NCBI RefSeq assembly: GCF_003696305.1
Contig: NZ_RFFK01000001.1
Span: 310,001-374,000 of the forward strand
From: Pseudomonas sp. AOB-7
GTDB lineage: Bacteria; Pseudomonadota; Gammaproteobacteria; Pseudomonadales; Pseudomonadaceae
Direction: 5' to 3'
Length of the DNA: 64,000 nucleotides
Below the pieces are notes generated by a model. It was not told where the DNA came from and did no database searches. It saw only the letters and a list, made by a program, of their open reading frames with translations. The position numbers and the translations under genes were made by a program. This document shows, piece after piece, positions 25,229 to 37,737 of this stretch (position 1 is its first letter; the number at the start of each line of letters is the position of its first letter).

Positions 25229-26059
25229 TCAGCACCCCGGCGTCTGCTTCTCGAGCTTCTTCGCCTCGCCCCACAGGGCGTCCAGTTCCTCCAGCGAGCA
25301 GCCGTCCAGGCTGCGGCCGGCCTCGCGCACGCTCTGCTCGATAAAGCGAAAGCGCCGCTCGAACTTGCCGTTGGCCGCGCGCAGCGCGCCTTCCGGGTCG
25401 ACCTTGAGATGCCGGGCCAGGTTGGTGACGACGAACAGCAGATCGCCGATCTCCTCGGCCACCGCCTCGGCATCGTTCTCGCTCATGGCCTCGAGCACTT
25501 CGTCCAGTTCCTCGCGCACCTTGTCCACCACCGGCAGCGCGTCCGGCCAGTCGAAGCCGACCTGGGCGGCGCGTTTCTGCAGCTTGGCCGCGCGGCTCAG
25601 CGCCGGCAGCGCGGCGGGCACGTCGTCGAGCAAGGACAGCTGCTCGGGCGCGGCGGCCTTCTCGGCGCGCTCCTCGGCCTTGAGCTCCTCCCAGCGCTGC
25701 TTGACCGCCGCCTCTTCCAGCTTCGCCGCATCCGGCGCGCCGTACAGGTCGCCGTCGACGAACACATGGGGGTGGCGGCGAATCAGTTTGCGGGTGATGC
25801 CGTCGACCACCCGGGCGAAGTCGAAGCGCCCCTCCTCGCGGGCCAGCTGGCTGTAGTAGACCACCTGGAACAGCAGGTCGCCGAGCTCGCCCGGCAGGTG
25901 CTCGAAATCGCCGCGCTCGATGGCGTCGGCCACCTCGTAGGCCTCCTCGAGGGTATGCGGCACTATGCTCGCGTAGCTCTGCTTGAGGTCCCAGGGGCAG
26001 CCGTGCTGCGGGTCGCGCAGGCGGGCCATCAGATGCAGCAGGTCGTCGAGTCGGTACAT
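25229..26059 (-). CDS. mazG: Nucleoside triphosphate pyrophosphohydrolase MazG
   Basis: A 276-residue enzyme with two MazG domains. It hydrolyses NTPs and dNTPs to monophosphates and in E. coli lowers ppGpp during starvation. The first domain has CPWDLKQSYASIVPHTLEE and EVADAIERGDFEHLPGELGD (metal-binding EExxE and ExxD); the second has EELDEVLEAMSENDAEA and EEIGDLLFVVTNLAR. Start ATG 26059 has CAGGAG at the right distance; the frame upstream is open but not conserved. It sits next to relA on the same strand, as in P. aeruginosa, a functional link through ppGpp. Confidence 0.95.
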   Translation of the reverse strand: MYRLDDLLHLMARLRDPQHGCPWDLKQSYASIVPHTLEEAYEVADAIERGDFEHLPGELGDLLFQVVYYSQLAREEGRFDFARVVDGITRKLIRRHPHVFVDGDLYGAPDAAKLEEAAVKQRWEELKAEERAEKAAAPEQLSLLDDVPAALPALSRAAKLQKRAAQVGFDWPDALPVVDKVREELDEVLEAMSENDAEAVAEEIGDLLFVVTNLARHLKVDPEGALRAANGKFERRFRFIEQSVREAGRSLDGCSLEELDALWGEAKKLEKQTPGC

Positions 26060-26152
26060 GCAAGCTCCTGGACTGCAAGCCACAGGCTTCAAGCCGCAAG
26101 AAAGCGCCGAGTGCCGCTGTTCAGTTGCTGCTTGAAGCTTGCCGCTTGAGGC

Positions 26153-28396
26153 TCAATTGGCGCGGTGGCGGCGCGCCTCGATGATATTGGGCAACTGGCT
26201 GATGCGCGCCAGCAGGCGGCCGAGAGCGTCCAGGCCGGGGATCTCCACGGTGATCGACATGGAGGCGGTGTTGTCCTCCTTGTTCGAGCGGGTGTTGACC
26301 GCCAGCACGTTGAGCTTCTCGTTGAGCAGCACCTGGGTCACGTCGCGCAGCAGGCCGGAGCGGTCGTAGGCCTTGATCACGATCTCCACCGGATAGGTCT
26401 GCACCGGCGCCTCGCCCCAGCTCACCTGGATGATCCGCTCCGGCTCGCGGGCGGCCTGCTGCAGCGCCGTGGCGCAATCCTGGCGGTGGATGGTGACGCC
26501 GCGACCGAGGGTGATGTAGCCGACGATCGGATCGCCCGGCAGCGGCTGGCAGCAGCCGGCCATCTGCGTCAGCAGGTTGCCGACGCCCTGGATCTGGATG
26601 TCGCCGCGCTTGCCCGGCTTGAAGCCCTGGGCCTTGCGCGGGATCAGCTCGAGCTGCTCACTGGCGCGCTCCGGCTCCACCAGCTGCTGGGCCAGGTTGA
26701 CCGCATGGGCCAGGCGCACGTCGCCGGCGCCGAGCGAGGCGAACAGATCCTCGGCGGTCTTCAGGTTGGCCTTCTCTGCCAGCTTGTCGTAATCCACATG
26801 CGGCAGGGCCAGGCGGCCCAGCTCGCGCTCGAGCATGGTCTTGCCGGCGGCGACGTTCTGGTCGCGGTCCTGCAGCTTGAACCAGTGGACGATCTTCGCC
26901 CGCGAGCGGCTGGTGGTGATATAGCCCAGGTTGGGGTTGAGCCAATCGCGGCTCGGCGTGCCCTGCTTGCTGGTGATGATCTCCACCTGCTCGCCGGTCT
27001 GCAGGCTGTAGTTGAGCGGCACGATGCGCCCGTTGATCTTGGCGCCGCGGCAGTTGTGACCGATCTCGGTGTGCACGCGGTAGGCGAAATCCAGCGGCGT
27101 GGCGCCCTTGGGCAGGTCGATGGCGTGGCCGTCGGGGGTGAACACGTAGACCCGGTCCGGCTCGATGTCGACGCGCAGCTGCTCGGCCAGGCCGCCGATA
27201 TCGCCCAGTTCCTCGTGCCACTCGATGACCTGGCGCAGCCAGGAGATCTTCTCCTCGTAGTGGTTGGAGCCGGACTTGACGTCGGTGCCCTTGTAGCGCC
27301 AGTGCGCGCACACGCCCAGCTCGGCCTCCTCGTGCATGGCGTGGGTGCGGATCTGCACCTCCAGCACCTTGCCCTCCGGGCCGAGCACCGCGGTGTGCAG
27401 CGAGCGGTAGCCGTTCTCCTTGGGGTTGGCGATGTAGTCGTCGAACTCCTTGGGAATGTGCCGCCACAGGGTGTGCACGATGCCGAGGGCGGTGTAGCAG
27501 TCGCGCACCTCCGGCACCAGCACGCGCACCGCGCGCACGTCGTAGATCTGGCTGAACTGCAGGCCCTTGCGCTGCATCTTGCGCCAGATCGAATAGATGT
27601 GTTTGGCCCGCCCGCTGATGTCGGCCTTGATCCCGGTGGCCTCCAGTTCGGCGCGCAGCTGGTTCATCACGTCGTTGATGTACTGCTCGCGATCCAGCCG
27701 CCGTTCGTGCAGCAGCTTGGCGATCTGCTTGTACTGCACCGGTTCCAGGTAGCGGAACGACAGGTCCTCCAGCTCCCACTTGATATGGCCGATGCCGAGG
27801 CGGTGGGCCAGCGGCGCGTAGATGTCGAACACCTCGCGCGCCACGCGCTGGCGCTTCTCCTCGTCGGCTTCCTTGACCGCACGGATAGCGCAGGTGCGCT
27901 CGGCCAGCTTGATCAGCGCCACGCGCACGTCGTCGACCATGGCCACCAGCATCTTGCGCAGGTTCTCCACCTGCGCCTGCGAGCCGAGCACCAGGGAATC
28001 GCGCGGGTTGAGCGAGGCGCTGATCGCCGCCATGCGCAGCACGCCCTCGATCAGCTTGGCCACCACCGGGCCGAAGCGTTGGTGCACCGCGGCCAGGGTC
28101 ACCTTGCCCTCGCGCACGCCGCGGTAGAGCACCGCGGCCACCAGCGAATCCTGGTCGAGCTTGAGGTCGGCGAGAATCTCGGCGATCTCCAGGCCGACGC
28201 GGAAACTGGAGGTGCCCTCGACCCACAGGTTCTGCGTGGGATTGGCCTGTTGCTCGACATCGCGGGCGAATTCGCAGGCCTCCTTGAGGGCCTCGCGATC
28301 CAGCGCCGGATCGACGCTCGCGGCATGGTCGAGCCAGGCCTCGAGGTTGATGCTGCCGTCGTCGTTGATCGGCTGGTGCGCTCTCACCTGAACCAT
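26153..28396 (-). CDS. relA: (p)ppGpp synthetase RelA
   Basis: A 747-residue ribosome-associated stringent factor that makes ppGpp when uncharged tRNA enters the ribosome. The N-terminal pseudo-hydrolase domain lacks the HD motif of SpoT. The synthetase domain contains KEFDDYIANPKENGYRSLHT, of the ExDD type seen in RelA rather than RxKD of bifunctional enzymes. TGS (VFTPDGHAIDLPKGATPLDF), the zinc-finger region (MAGCCQPLPGD) and C-terminal ACT domain follow. Length is normal for RelA. It is part of the mazG-relA-rlmD-cysM run. Confidence 0.97.
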   Translation of the reverse strand: MVQVRAHQPINDDGSINLEAWLDHAASVDPALDREALKEACEFARDVEQQANPTQNLWVEGTSSFRVGLEIAEILADLKLDQDSLVAAVLYRGVREGKVTLAAVHQRFGPVVAKLIEGVLRMAAISASLNPRDSLVLGSQAQVENLRKMLVAMVDDVRVALIKLAERTCAIRAVKEADEEKRQRVAREVFDIYAPLAHRLGIGHIKWELEDLSFRYLEPVQYKQIAKLLHERRLDREQYINDVMNQLRAELEATGIKADISGRAKHIYSIWRKMQRKGLQFSQIYDVRAVRVLVPEVRDCYTALGIVHTLWRHIPKEFDDYIANPKENGYRSLHTAVLGPEGKVLEVQIRTHAMHEEAELGVCAHWRYKGTDVKSGSNHYEEKISWLRQVIEWHEELGDIGGLAEQLRVDIEPDRVYVFTPDGHAIDLPKGATPLDFAYRVHTEIGHNCRGAKINGRIVPLNYSLQTGEQVEIITSKQGTPSRDWLNPNLGYITTSRSRAKIVHWFKLQDRDQNVAAGKTMLERELGRLALPHVDYDKLAEKANLKTAEDLFASLGAGDVRLAHAVNLAQQLVEPERASEQLELIPRKAQGFKPGKRGDIQIQGVGNLLTQMAGCCQPLPGDPIVGYITLGRGVTIHRQDCATALQQAAREPERIIQVSWGEAPVQTYPVEIVIKAYDRSGLLRDVTQVLLNEKLNVLAVNTRSNKEDNTASMSITVEIPGLDALGRLLARISQLPNIIEARRHRAN

Positions 28397-28515
28397 CGTC
28401 TTACCTTCCCTACGGCGCGCCCAAGGTGCGCCGAGCAGTCGCCGGTTTCTGCGAACCGGTCGGATTAACTGAAAGCACGCGCGTCCTGCGCATCCCTCGT
28501 GCCCCGGGCCGCAGC

Positions 28516-29868
28516 CTAGGGTTTCTCAAACAGGGCCATGGCCTCGACATGCGCGGTCTGCGGAAACATGTCGAGAATCCCGGCACGGCGCAGGCGGTAG
28601 CCCTGCTGCGCCAGCTCGGCGGCGTCGCGCGCCAGGGTGGTCGGGTTGCAGGAGACGTAGACCAGGCGCCGCGCGCCCAGCGCCGTCATCCCGCGCACCG
28701 CCTGCAGCGCGCCGTCACGCGGCGGATCGAGCAGCACCGCGGCGAAACCGCCGCCGGCCCAGGCCTCGTCGGCCAGCGGCTTGGACAGGTCGGCACGGAA
28801 AAAGTGCGCGTTGTCCAGGCCGTTGCCGGCGGCGTTGGCCGCGGCGCGCGCAACCATAGTCTCAACGCCCTCCACCGCCACCACCTCGGCGGCCTGGCGC
28901 GCCAGCGGCAGGGCGAAATTGCCCAGGCCGCAGAACAGATCCAGCACCCGTTCACCGGGCCGCACTGCCAACCAGTCTAGCGCCTGGGCGACCATCGCCT
29001 CGTTGACCGGACCGTTGACCTGGACGAAATCTCCCGGCCGATAGGCCAGTTGCAGCTGCCAGCGCTGCAGGGCAAAGCCCAGCTCGGCGCCGGCCTGATC
29101 GGCCTGAGGCTCGCCCTCGCCGTGCAGCCACAGCTGCGCGCCGTGCTCGGCGCAGAAGGCACGCAGCAGCAGCAGGTCGGCTTGATCGAGCGGTGCGGTA
29201 TGGCGCAGCAACAGCGCCTCGGCGCTGCCGCTGAACAGCTCAACATGGCCCAACGCCTGCGGCTTGCCCAGCAGCCGCAGCAGCGCCGGCAGACCGCGCA
29301 GAATCGGCTGCAAGGGCTGTACCAGCACCACGCAGTCGTCGATCGCGACTATCTCCTGGCTGGCCTCGGCGCGAAAACCCACCTGCAGCTGGCGCACCTT
29401 GGCGTCCCAGCGCACGGCGATGCGCGCGCGGCGGCGGTAGGCGAATTCCGGCCCCACCAGCGGCGCCGCCCATTCGTCCGGCTGCACGCCGCCGAGCCGC
29501 GCGAGCTGCTCGGCCAGGGTGCGCTGTTTCAGGGCGAGCTGATCGGCATGGGGCATGTGCTGCAGGCTGCAGCCGCCGCAACGCCCGGCATGCGCACAGG
29601 GCGGCTGACGCCGCGCGGCGCTAGGCGCGAGGATGCGTTCGGCGCGCGCCTCGACGGTCTGGCTGCGCGCGGCCAGCACCCTGGCCTCGACGCGCTCGCC
29701 GGCCAGGGCGCCGCTGACGAACCAGGTGCGCCCGCCGTCGAAGGCGATGCCGCGACCGTCGCCGGCCTGGCGCTCGATGCTCAGTTGCTGCTTCTTGCCC
29801 ACCGGCACCTGGGGAGCGCGGCTGCCGCCACTGGGTTGAAAGCGCAGAACGGAGCTGCGTTTGGCCAT
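28516..29868 (-). CDS. rlmD: 23S rRNA (uracil-1939-C5)-methyltransferase RlmD
   Basis: A 450-residue SAM-dependent methyltransferase. An N-terminal TRAM domain (residues about 20-75) is followed by the iron-sulfur cluster ligands [13 protein letters not shown]. The SAM site is [22 protein letters not shown] is motif IV, and [11 protein letters not shown] holds the catalytic Cys. It modifies U1939 of 23S rRNA. Only three bases separate it from cysM, so the two are co-transcribed. Confidence 0.96.
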   Translation of the reverse strand: MAKRSSVLRFQPSGGSRAPQVPVGKKQQLSIERQAGDGRGIAFDGGRTWFVSGALAGERVEARVLAARSQTVEARAERILAPSAARRQPPCAHAGRCGGCSLQHMPHADQLALKQRTLAEQLARLGGVQPDEWAAPLVGPEFAYRRRARIAVRWDAKVRQLQVGFRAEASQEIVAIDDCVVLVQPLQPILRGLPALLRLLGKPQALGHVELFSGSAEALLLRHTAPLDQADLLLLRAFCAEHGAQLWLHGEGEPQADQAGAELGFALQRWQLQLAYRPGDFVQVNGPVNEAMVAQALDWLAVRPGERVLDLFCGLGNFALPLARQAAEVVAVEGVETMVARAAANAAGNGLDNAHFFRADLSKPLADEAWAGGGFAAVLLDPPRDGALQAVRGMTALGARRLVYVSCNPTTLARDAAELAQQGYRLRRAGILDMFPQTAHVEAMALFEKP

Positions 29869-29871
29869 GAA

Positions 29872-30783
29872 TTAGTGCTCTGCCGCGGGTTCGTCGTAGA
29901 CGCCGGTGGACAGGTAGCGGTCGCCGCGGTCGCAGATGATCGCCACCATCACCGCGTTCTCCACCTCGCGCGACAGGCGCAGCATGGCCGCCACCGCACC
30001 GCCGGAGGACACGCCACAGAAGATCCCCTCTTCCCGCGCCAGGCGACGCATCACGGTTTCCGCCTCGACCTGGGCCATGTCGATGACGCGGTCGACGCGC
30101 TCGGCCTGGTAGATCTTCGGCAGGTATTCCTGCGGCCAGCGGCGGATGCCGGGGATGGCCGAGCCTTCCTGCGGCTGCAGGCCGACGATCTGCACCGCCG
30201 GGTTCTGCTCCTTGAGGTAGCGCGACACGCCCATGATGGTGCCGGTGGTGCCCATCGAGCTGATGAAGTGGGTGATGCGCCCGTCGGTCTGCTGCCAGAT
30301 TTCCGGGCCGGTGCCGACGTAGTGGGCCTCGGGGTTGTCGCCGTTGCCGAACTGGTCGAGCACCTTGCCGCGACCGCCGCGCTGCAGGCTCTCGGCCAGG
30401 TCGCGGGCGCCTTCCATGCCGTCTTCCTTGCTCACCAGCACCAGCTCGGCGCCGTAGGCGGTCATCGCCGCCTTGCGCTCGGCGCTCATGTTGTCGGGCA
30501 TGATCAGCATCATCTTGTAACCCTTGATCGCCGCCGCCATGGCCAGGGCGATGCCGGTATTGCCGCTGGTGGCCTCGATCAGGGTGTCGCCGGGCTGGAT
30601 GTCGCCGCGCAGCTCGGCGCGGGTGATCATCGACAGCGCCGGACGATCCTTGACCGACCCGGCCGGGTTGTTGCCTTCCAGCTTGACCAGCAGGGTGTTG
30701 GAGGTGTCGCCCGGCAGGCGCTGCAGGCGCACCAGCGGGGTGTTGCCGACGCAATCGGCGATGGTGGGAAAGTGCAGGGTCAT
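29872..30783 (-). CDS. cysM: Cysteine synthase B
   Basis: A 303-residue PLP enzyme that makes cysteine from O-acetylserine and sulfide or thiosulfate. PLP-Lys motif NNPAGSVKDRPA is near residue 40; TSGNTGIA and SSMGTTGTIMG bind substrate and phosphate. RRWPQEYLPKIY and CGVSSGGAV are typical of CysM rather than CysK. It leads the transcript into rlmD. Confidence 0.95.
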   Translation of the reverse strand: MTLHFPTIADCVGNTPLVRLQRLPGDTSNTLLVKLEGNNPAGSVKDRPALSMITRAELRGDIQPGDTLIEATSGNTGIALAMAAAIKGYKMMLIMPDNMSAERKAAMTAYGAELVLVSKEDGMEGARDLAESLQRGGRGKVLDQFGNGDNPEAHYVGTGPEIWQQTDGRITHFISSMGTTGTIMGVSRYLKEQNPAVQIVGLQPQEGSAIPGIRRWPQEYLPKIYQAERVDRVIDMAQVEAETVMRRLAREEGIFCGVSSGGAVAAMLRLSREVENAVMVAIICDRGDRYLSTGVYDEPAAEH

Positions 30784-30896
30784 GGGTCGCTCGAATCCGG
30801 ACTGCCGCGAAGGGCCATCATGATACGCCTAACCCGCGACGGCATCACGCCATGCTGTCGCGCAAGAGCTGCAGAGGGCGCGCGAGGCGCCCGGAC

Positions 30897-32231
30897 TCAG
30901 GCGGCCGGCAGCTGAAAATGCACGCGTAACCCGGGCGCGCCGTTCTCCGCCCAGATGCGCCCGCCCTGCCCGGCGATGGCGCTGCGGGCGATGCTCAGGC
31001 CGAGGCCGAAACCGCCGTCGCCGGGGCGCGAACCGTCGAGGCGGGTGAAGGGCAGGAAGATCGCCTCCAGCTGCGCCTCGGCCACGCCGGGGCCCTCGTC
31101 GCTCAGCCACAGGTGCCAGCAGGCGCCCTCGCGGCGCCCGCCGAGACGCACCGTGCCGCCGGCCGGCGAATGGCGCACGGCGTTGCGCAGCACGTTCTCC
31201 AGGGCCTGGGCCAGGGCATTGAGGTTGCAGTGCAGGCGGCAGTCGCCCGCCACCTCGTAGCGCAGCCGTGCGCCGGACCAGCCGCTCTCGAACCGCACGT
31301 TCTCCGCCAGCACATCCCACAGCGCGGCCAGCTCGACCTGCTCGGCGCTCAGCCGCGGGCGCTCGGTGTCGAGCCAGGCCAGCTCCAGGGTATCGGCCAC
31401 CAGGCGCTGCATGCCGTCGACCTCCTGCAGCACGCGCTGGCTCAGCTGCTCGGCATCCTGGCCGCTCTCGCCGGCCACCCGCAGGCGGCTGAGCGGGGTG
31501 CGCAACTCGTGGGAGAGGTCGCGTAGCAGCTGGCGCTGCAGCGACACCGTGGCCTGCAGGCGCTCGGCCATGTGGTCGAAGGCGCGGGCCAGCTCGCCCA
31601 GCTCGTCGCGGCGCCGCGCCACGCCGCCGGCCCGCGCACTGAGATCGTCGGCGTGCAGGGCGTTGGCCTGGCGCCGCAGGATCGCCAGCGGGGCGATCAG
31701 CAGGCGATAGAGCAGCACGCCGAGCAGCACCGCGAGCACTGCCGGCACTATCCGCTGCAGCAGCAGGTTCCACAGTTCGAGGTGCTGGCGCGGGTTCAGG
31801 CGCTGGGGCAGCTCCATCACCAGGCGCGATTCGCCGTCGCTGAACGGCACATAGAAGGTCGGCGTGCCGCCGGGTCGCCCCACCAGCCAGTCGAGACGGC
31901 GCACGAAGTCCAGCCGCGCGCGCTCGTCCCCGTTCAGCGCCTGCGACGACAGGGCGCGCTGCTGCCCGTCGACCACCGCCGCCCAGACCTGCTCGCGCTC
32001 GCGCAGGCGCGCCAGGAAGGCATCGATCCCACTCGCCCCCGCCTCGCGCCAGGCGGCCTCGGCCTCCTGGCCATAGGCGCGCAGCAGCGCCTTGGTCGAC
32101 GCCGGCAGACGCGAGGTGGCCTGGATGAACAGGCGCTCCAGGTCGACATGCAGGCTGACCAGCAGCAGGCAGAACAGCGCCAGCGCGCCGGTCAGTTTCC
32201 ACAGCAGCGAGTGCCGCCCCGGCAGCCTCAT
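30897..32231 (-). CDS. Sensor histidine kinase, PirS-like
   Basis: A 444-residue membrane kinase. There is one N-terminal transmembrane helix (LLWKLTGALALFCLLLVSLH), a periplasmic domain of about 130 residues, a second helix (IVPAVLAVLLGVLLYRLLI), HAMP, the H-box LRDLSHELRTPLSRLR, N-box NVLRNAVRHSP and G-box GGFGLGLSIA. Its start overlaps the response regulator stop (ATGA). In P. aeruginosa the pair between gacS and cysM is PirRS, which controls the enterobactin receptor gene pirA next to it. Here pirA is absent and only 113 bases lie between this gene and cysM. Naming is by synteny. Confidence 0.88.
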   Translation of the reverse strand: MRLPGRHSLLWKLTGALALFCLLLVSLHVDLERLFIQATSRLPASTKALLRAYGQEAEAAWREAGASGIDAFLARLREREQVWAAVVDGQQRALSSQALNGDERARLDFVRRLDWLVGRPGGTPTFYVPFSDGESRLVMELPQRLNPRQHLELWNLLLQRIVPAVLAVLLGVLLYRLLIAPLAILRRQANALHADDLSARAGGVARRRDELGELARAFDHMAERLQATVSLQRQLLRDLSHELRTPLSRLRVAGESGQDAEQLSQRVLQEVDGMQRLVADTLELAWLDTERPRLSAEQVELAALWDVLAENVRFESGWSGARLRYEVAGDCRLHCNLNALAQALENVLRNAVRHSPAGGTVRLGGRREGACWHLWLSDEGPGVAEAQLEAIFLPFTRLDGSRPGDGGFGLGLSIARSAIAGQGGRIWAENGAPGLRVHFQLPAA

Positions 32232-32938
32232 GCGCCCGCCCGCGCCAGCACGTAGCCCCGGCCCCACACCGTTTCCACCCGCCCGCCCTGGTAGCCGATG
32301 GTCTGCAGCTTGCGGCGGATATGGCTGACGTGCATGTCCAGGCTGCGGTCGTGCTGGGCGTAGCCGCGGCGCAGCGCCTGCTGATAGAGGAATGGCTTGC
32401 TCAGCGCCTCGTCGCGGTGCCGCCAGAGCAGCTCCAGCACCCGGTACTCGCTGGGGGTCAGGCCCGCCCAGTGGCCGGCCAGGGCCACGTCGCAGCGGTC
32501 CTCGTCGAACCACAGGGCGTCGGCCGATTCGCGCGGCGACGGCTCGCGCCGCTCGTAGGCGACCCGGCGCAGGATCGCCTCGATGCGCACGCTGAGTTCG
32601 CCGAGGCTGAACGGCTTGGGCAGGAAGTCGTCGGCGCCCTGGCTGAAGCCGGCGATGCGATGGGGCTCGTCGCCCAGCGCCGAGATCAGCAGCACCGGCA
32701 CGCCGCGCCGCCGGCGCAGCTGTTGCAGAGCGTCCAGGCCATTGGTACCGGGCAGCAGGATGTCCATCAGGATCAGGTCGAAGTCCTCGCACTCGGCCAG
32801 ACGCAACCCCTCGCTGCCGTCACGGCTGAGGGTGACGCGGTAGCCGCAGCCCTGCAGGTAGGCCTGCAGGTGGCTGGCGAGCAGCGGGTCGTCTTCGACG
32901 GCGAGGATGCGGGCGGCGGGATGGGCGGTGGACAGCAT
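32228..32938 (-). CDS. OmpR-family response regulator, PirR-like
   Basis: A 236-residue regulator. The receiver has the acidic pair VEDD, phospho-acceptor Asp59 (LILMDILLPGTNG) and KPFSLGEL; the C-terminal winged helix is LTPSEYRVLELLWRHRDEA to HVSHIRRKLQTI and VWGRGYVL. It is co-transcribed with its kinase and divergent from gacS across 118 bases. By position it corresponds to PirR of P. aeruginosa; ligand and targets here are unknown. Confidence 0.9.
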   Translation of the reverse strand: MLSTAHPAARILAVEDDPLLASHLQAYLQGCGYRVTLSRDGSEGLRLAECEDFDLILMDILLPGTNGLDALQQLRRRRGVPVLLISALGDEPHRIAGFSQGADDFLPKPFSLGELSVRIEAILRRVAYERREPSPRESADALWFDEDRCDVALAGHWAGLTPSEYRVLELLWRHRDEALSKPFLYQQALRRGYAQHDRSLDMHVSHIRRKLQTIGYQGGRVETVWGRGYVLARAGA

Positions 32939-33056
32939 GGCGAACGACCGACAAGACGAATGCGAACAATTCTACCTACTAAACCCGGACCACTCATCTA
33001 CAGATTCCTCGGCAGCGAATCGCTACACTGCCCAGACGTCATAAAGGAGACCAGGC

Positions 33057-35807
<2,751 letters not shown>

Positions 35808-35816
35808 GGAGCCCGC

Positions 35817-36812
35817 ATGCGCATCTGTCTGTTCAGCAGCAAGACCTACGACCGCGACAGCTTCCTCGCCGCCGCGCGCCCGGATGGCTGGCAGCTGCAG
35901 TTCCACGAGGCGCGCCTGACCGCAGCCAGCGCGGCACTGGCAAGCGGCTGCGAGGTGGTCTGCGCCTTTATCAACGACGAGCTGTCGGCGCCGGTGCTGC
36001 AGCGCCTGGCCGCCGCCGGCACGCGGCTGATCGCCCTGCGCTCGGCCGGCTACAACCATGTCGATCTCAAGGCCGCCGAACGCCTGGGGTTGTGCGTGGT
36101 GCGGGTGCCGGCCTACTCGCCGCATGCGGTGGCCGAGCATGCGGTGGCGTTGATCCTGGCGCTGAATCGGCGCATCCACCGCGCCTTCAATCGCACCCGC
36201 GAGGGCGATTTTTCCCTGCACGGGCTGACCGGTTTCGACCTGCACGGCAAGACCGTCGGAGTGATCGGCGCCGGCAAGATCGGCCTGAGCTTCGCCCGCA
36301 TCATGGCCGGCTTCGGCTGCCGGGTGCTGATCCACGACCCCTTGCCGGTGACCGGACTCGATGCCATCGGCGCGCGCCAGGCGCCGCTCGACGAGGTGAT
36401 AAGCCAGAGCGACATCCTCAGCCTGCACTGCCCGCTGACCGCCAGCAGCCATCACCTGATCGATGCCGCGCGCCTGGCGCAGATGAAGCGCGGCGCCATG
36501 CTGATCAACACCGGCCGCGGCGCGCTGGTCGACACCCCGGCGCTGATCGGCGCGCTGAAGAGCGGTCAGCTCGGTTACCTGGGCCTGGACGTCTACGAGG
36601 AAGAGTCCGAGCTGTTCTTCGAGGACCGCTCCGACCTGCCGCTGCAGGACGACGTGCTGGCGCGCCTGCTGACCTTCCCCAACGTCATCGTCACCGCCCA
36701 CCAGGCCTTCCTCACCCAGGAGGCGCTGGCCGCCATCGCCCGCACCACCCTGGACAATATCGCCGCCTGGGCCGCCGGCCGCCCGTGCAATGAGGTCAGG
36801 GCCGGCGCGTGA
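35817..36812 (+). CDS. ldhA: D-lactate dehydrogenase (NAD-dependent 2-hydroxyacid dehydrogenase)
   Basis: A 331-residue fermentative enzyme converting pyruvate and NADH to D-lactate. The NAD fold is GVIGAGKIGLSFARIM; catalytic residues appear in RSAGYNHVDL, LDVYEEESELFF and VTAHQAFLT (Arg, Glu and His). AELA-type active-site loop PAYSPHAVAEHAVAL is present. It follows gacS with a nine-base gap, and is transcribed with it, the conserved arrangement in Pseudomonas. Confidence 0.94.
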   Translation: MRICLFSSKTYDRDSFLAAARPDGWQLQFHEARLTAASAALASGCEVVCAFINDELSAPVLQRLAAAGTRLIALRSAGYNHVDLKAAERLGLCVVRVPAYSPHAVAEHAVALILALNRRIHRAFNRTREGDFSLHGLTGFDLHGKTVGVIGAGKIGLSFARIMAGFGCRVLIHDPLPVTGLDAIGARQAPLDEVISQSDILSLHCPLTASSHHLIDAARLAQMKRGAMLINTGRGALVDTPALIGALKSGQLGYLGLDVYEEESELFFEDRSDLPLQDDVLARLLTFPNVIVTAHQAFLTQEALAAIARTTLDNIAAWAAGRPCNEVRAGA

Positions 36813-36839
36813 TAGCATGCCGGCTGATCCGGAGGACCC

Positions 36840-37271
36840 ATGGCCGAACACGATTTCCGTTATTCCCTGCTCACCCCCCAGCACACCCTCACCGAGTGCC
36901 GCGCCCTGGCGCCGGGCCGCTATCAGGTCACCGGCAACGGCGGCTCGATCCAGGCCGGCGACAGCCTGCTGGTCACCCTCAAGGGCAGCCGCGACCTGCA
37001 TATGCGCCTGGAGGTGGAAAAGGTCCGTCACCTGATCAACCCGCCCGGCCAGTGGCTGGCGGTGTGCAAGGGCCCGCAGTTCAAGGAGCTGGCCATCCAC
37101 AACTGGCAGGTGAACTGCGACGGCTGTGGCAAGCAACTGGACTTCGAATTCGCCGTCGACGCCGCCCTGGGCAAGGCCGCCCAGGCGCCGGCCGCCGAGG
37201 CCCGTATCGCCGAACTGGGCTGGCGCAAGCTTGATGGCCAGCACCTGTGCCCCACCTGTCAGGAGGACTGA
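36840..37271 (+). CDS. Conserved hypothetical protein with CxxC zinc-type pairs
   Basis: A 143-residue protein with no named family. Two cysteine pairs, CDGCGKQLDFEF and CPTCQED at the very C-terminus, suggest a zinc-ribbon-like site. The N-terminus (RYSLLTPQHTLTECRALAPG) has no motif. It lies 27 bases after ldhA and four bases before the META lipoprotein gene, so all three likely share a transcript. Small proteins of this type sit at the same place beside ldhA in other pseudomonads, which supports it being real. Confidence 0.8.
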   Translation: MAEHDFRYSLLTPQHTLTECRALAPGRYQVTGNGGSIQAGDSLLVTLKGSRDLHMRLEVEKVRHLINPPGQWLAVCKGPQFKELAIHNWQVNCDGCGKQLDFEFAVDAALGKAAQAPAAEARIAELGWRKLDGQHLCPTCQED

Positions 37272-37275
37272 AACC

Positions 37276-37674
37276 ATGCCCCGCGCCCTGCCCCTCGCCC
37301 TGCTCGCAGCCGCCCTGGGCGGCTGCGCCAGCGACGCGCCGCAACTGGAGACCGAGCGCAGCTACCAGGTGGAGTGGATCGGCGAACGCCCGCTGATCGA
37401 CCGCAGCCACCTGACCATCACCTTCGCCGCCGACGGCCGCGCCCACGGCCATGCCGGCTGCAACCACTGGTTCGCCGGCTATCAGCTGCAGGGCAATGCA
37501 CTCGGCTTCGAGCGTCCCGGCAGCACCCGCAAGCTGTGCGCCCCCGCGCTGATGGAACAGGAACAGCGCTTCCTCGACGCCATCGGCCAGGTGCAGCGCT
37601 GGGATTTCAACGCCATCGGCCAACTGCAGCTGTGGCCGGCGACCGGCAAGCCGATTCGTCTCTGGGCGGAATGA
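37276..37674 (+). CDS. META-domain lipoprotein (HslJ-like)
   Basis: A 132-residue secreted lipoprotein. Signal peptide ends at the lipobox LGGC (Cys17). The META domain has ADGRAHGHAGCNHWFAGYQL, the Gly-Cys-Asn-Asn-like signature, and a disulfide-forming second Cys in RKLCAPALMEQEQRF. E. coli HslJ relatives are linked to heat-shock and novobiocin tolerance. Start ATG is four bases after the preceding stop. Confidence 0.88.
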   Translation: MPRALPLALLAAALGGCASDAPQLETERSYQVEWIGERPLIDRSHLTITFAADGRAHGHAGCNHWFAGYQLQGNALGFERPGSTRKLCAPALMEQEQRFLDAIGQVQRWDFNAIGQLQLWPATGKPIRLWAE

Positions 37675-37679
37675 CGGCA

Positions 37680-37737
37680 TAGCCCGGATGCAATCCGGGG
37701 CGGTTGCCCCAAGGAACTCCCGGATTGCATCCGAGCT
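37680..37737. repeat. REP-like palindrome (TAGCCCGGAT family)
   Basis: TAGCCCGGATGCAATCCGGG and CCCGGATTGCATCCGAGCTA form an inverted pair between the convergent META and dinB genes; the dinB stop codon lies in the right arm. Confidence 0.75.

Noticed and set aside
26165..28468. Plus-strand frame opposite relA
   Set aside because: GC-rich antisense shadow; the minus-strand relA is complete and well recognised.
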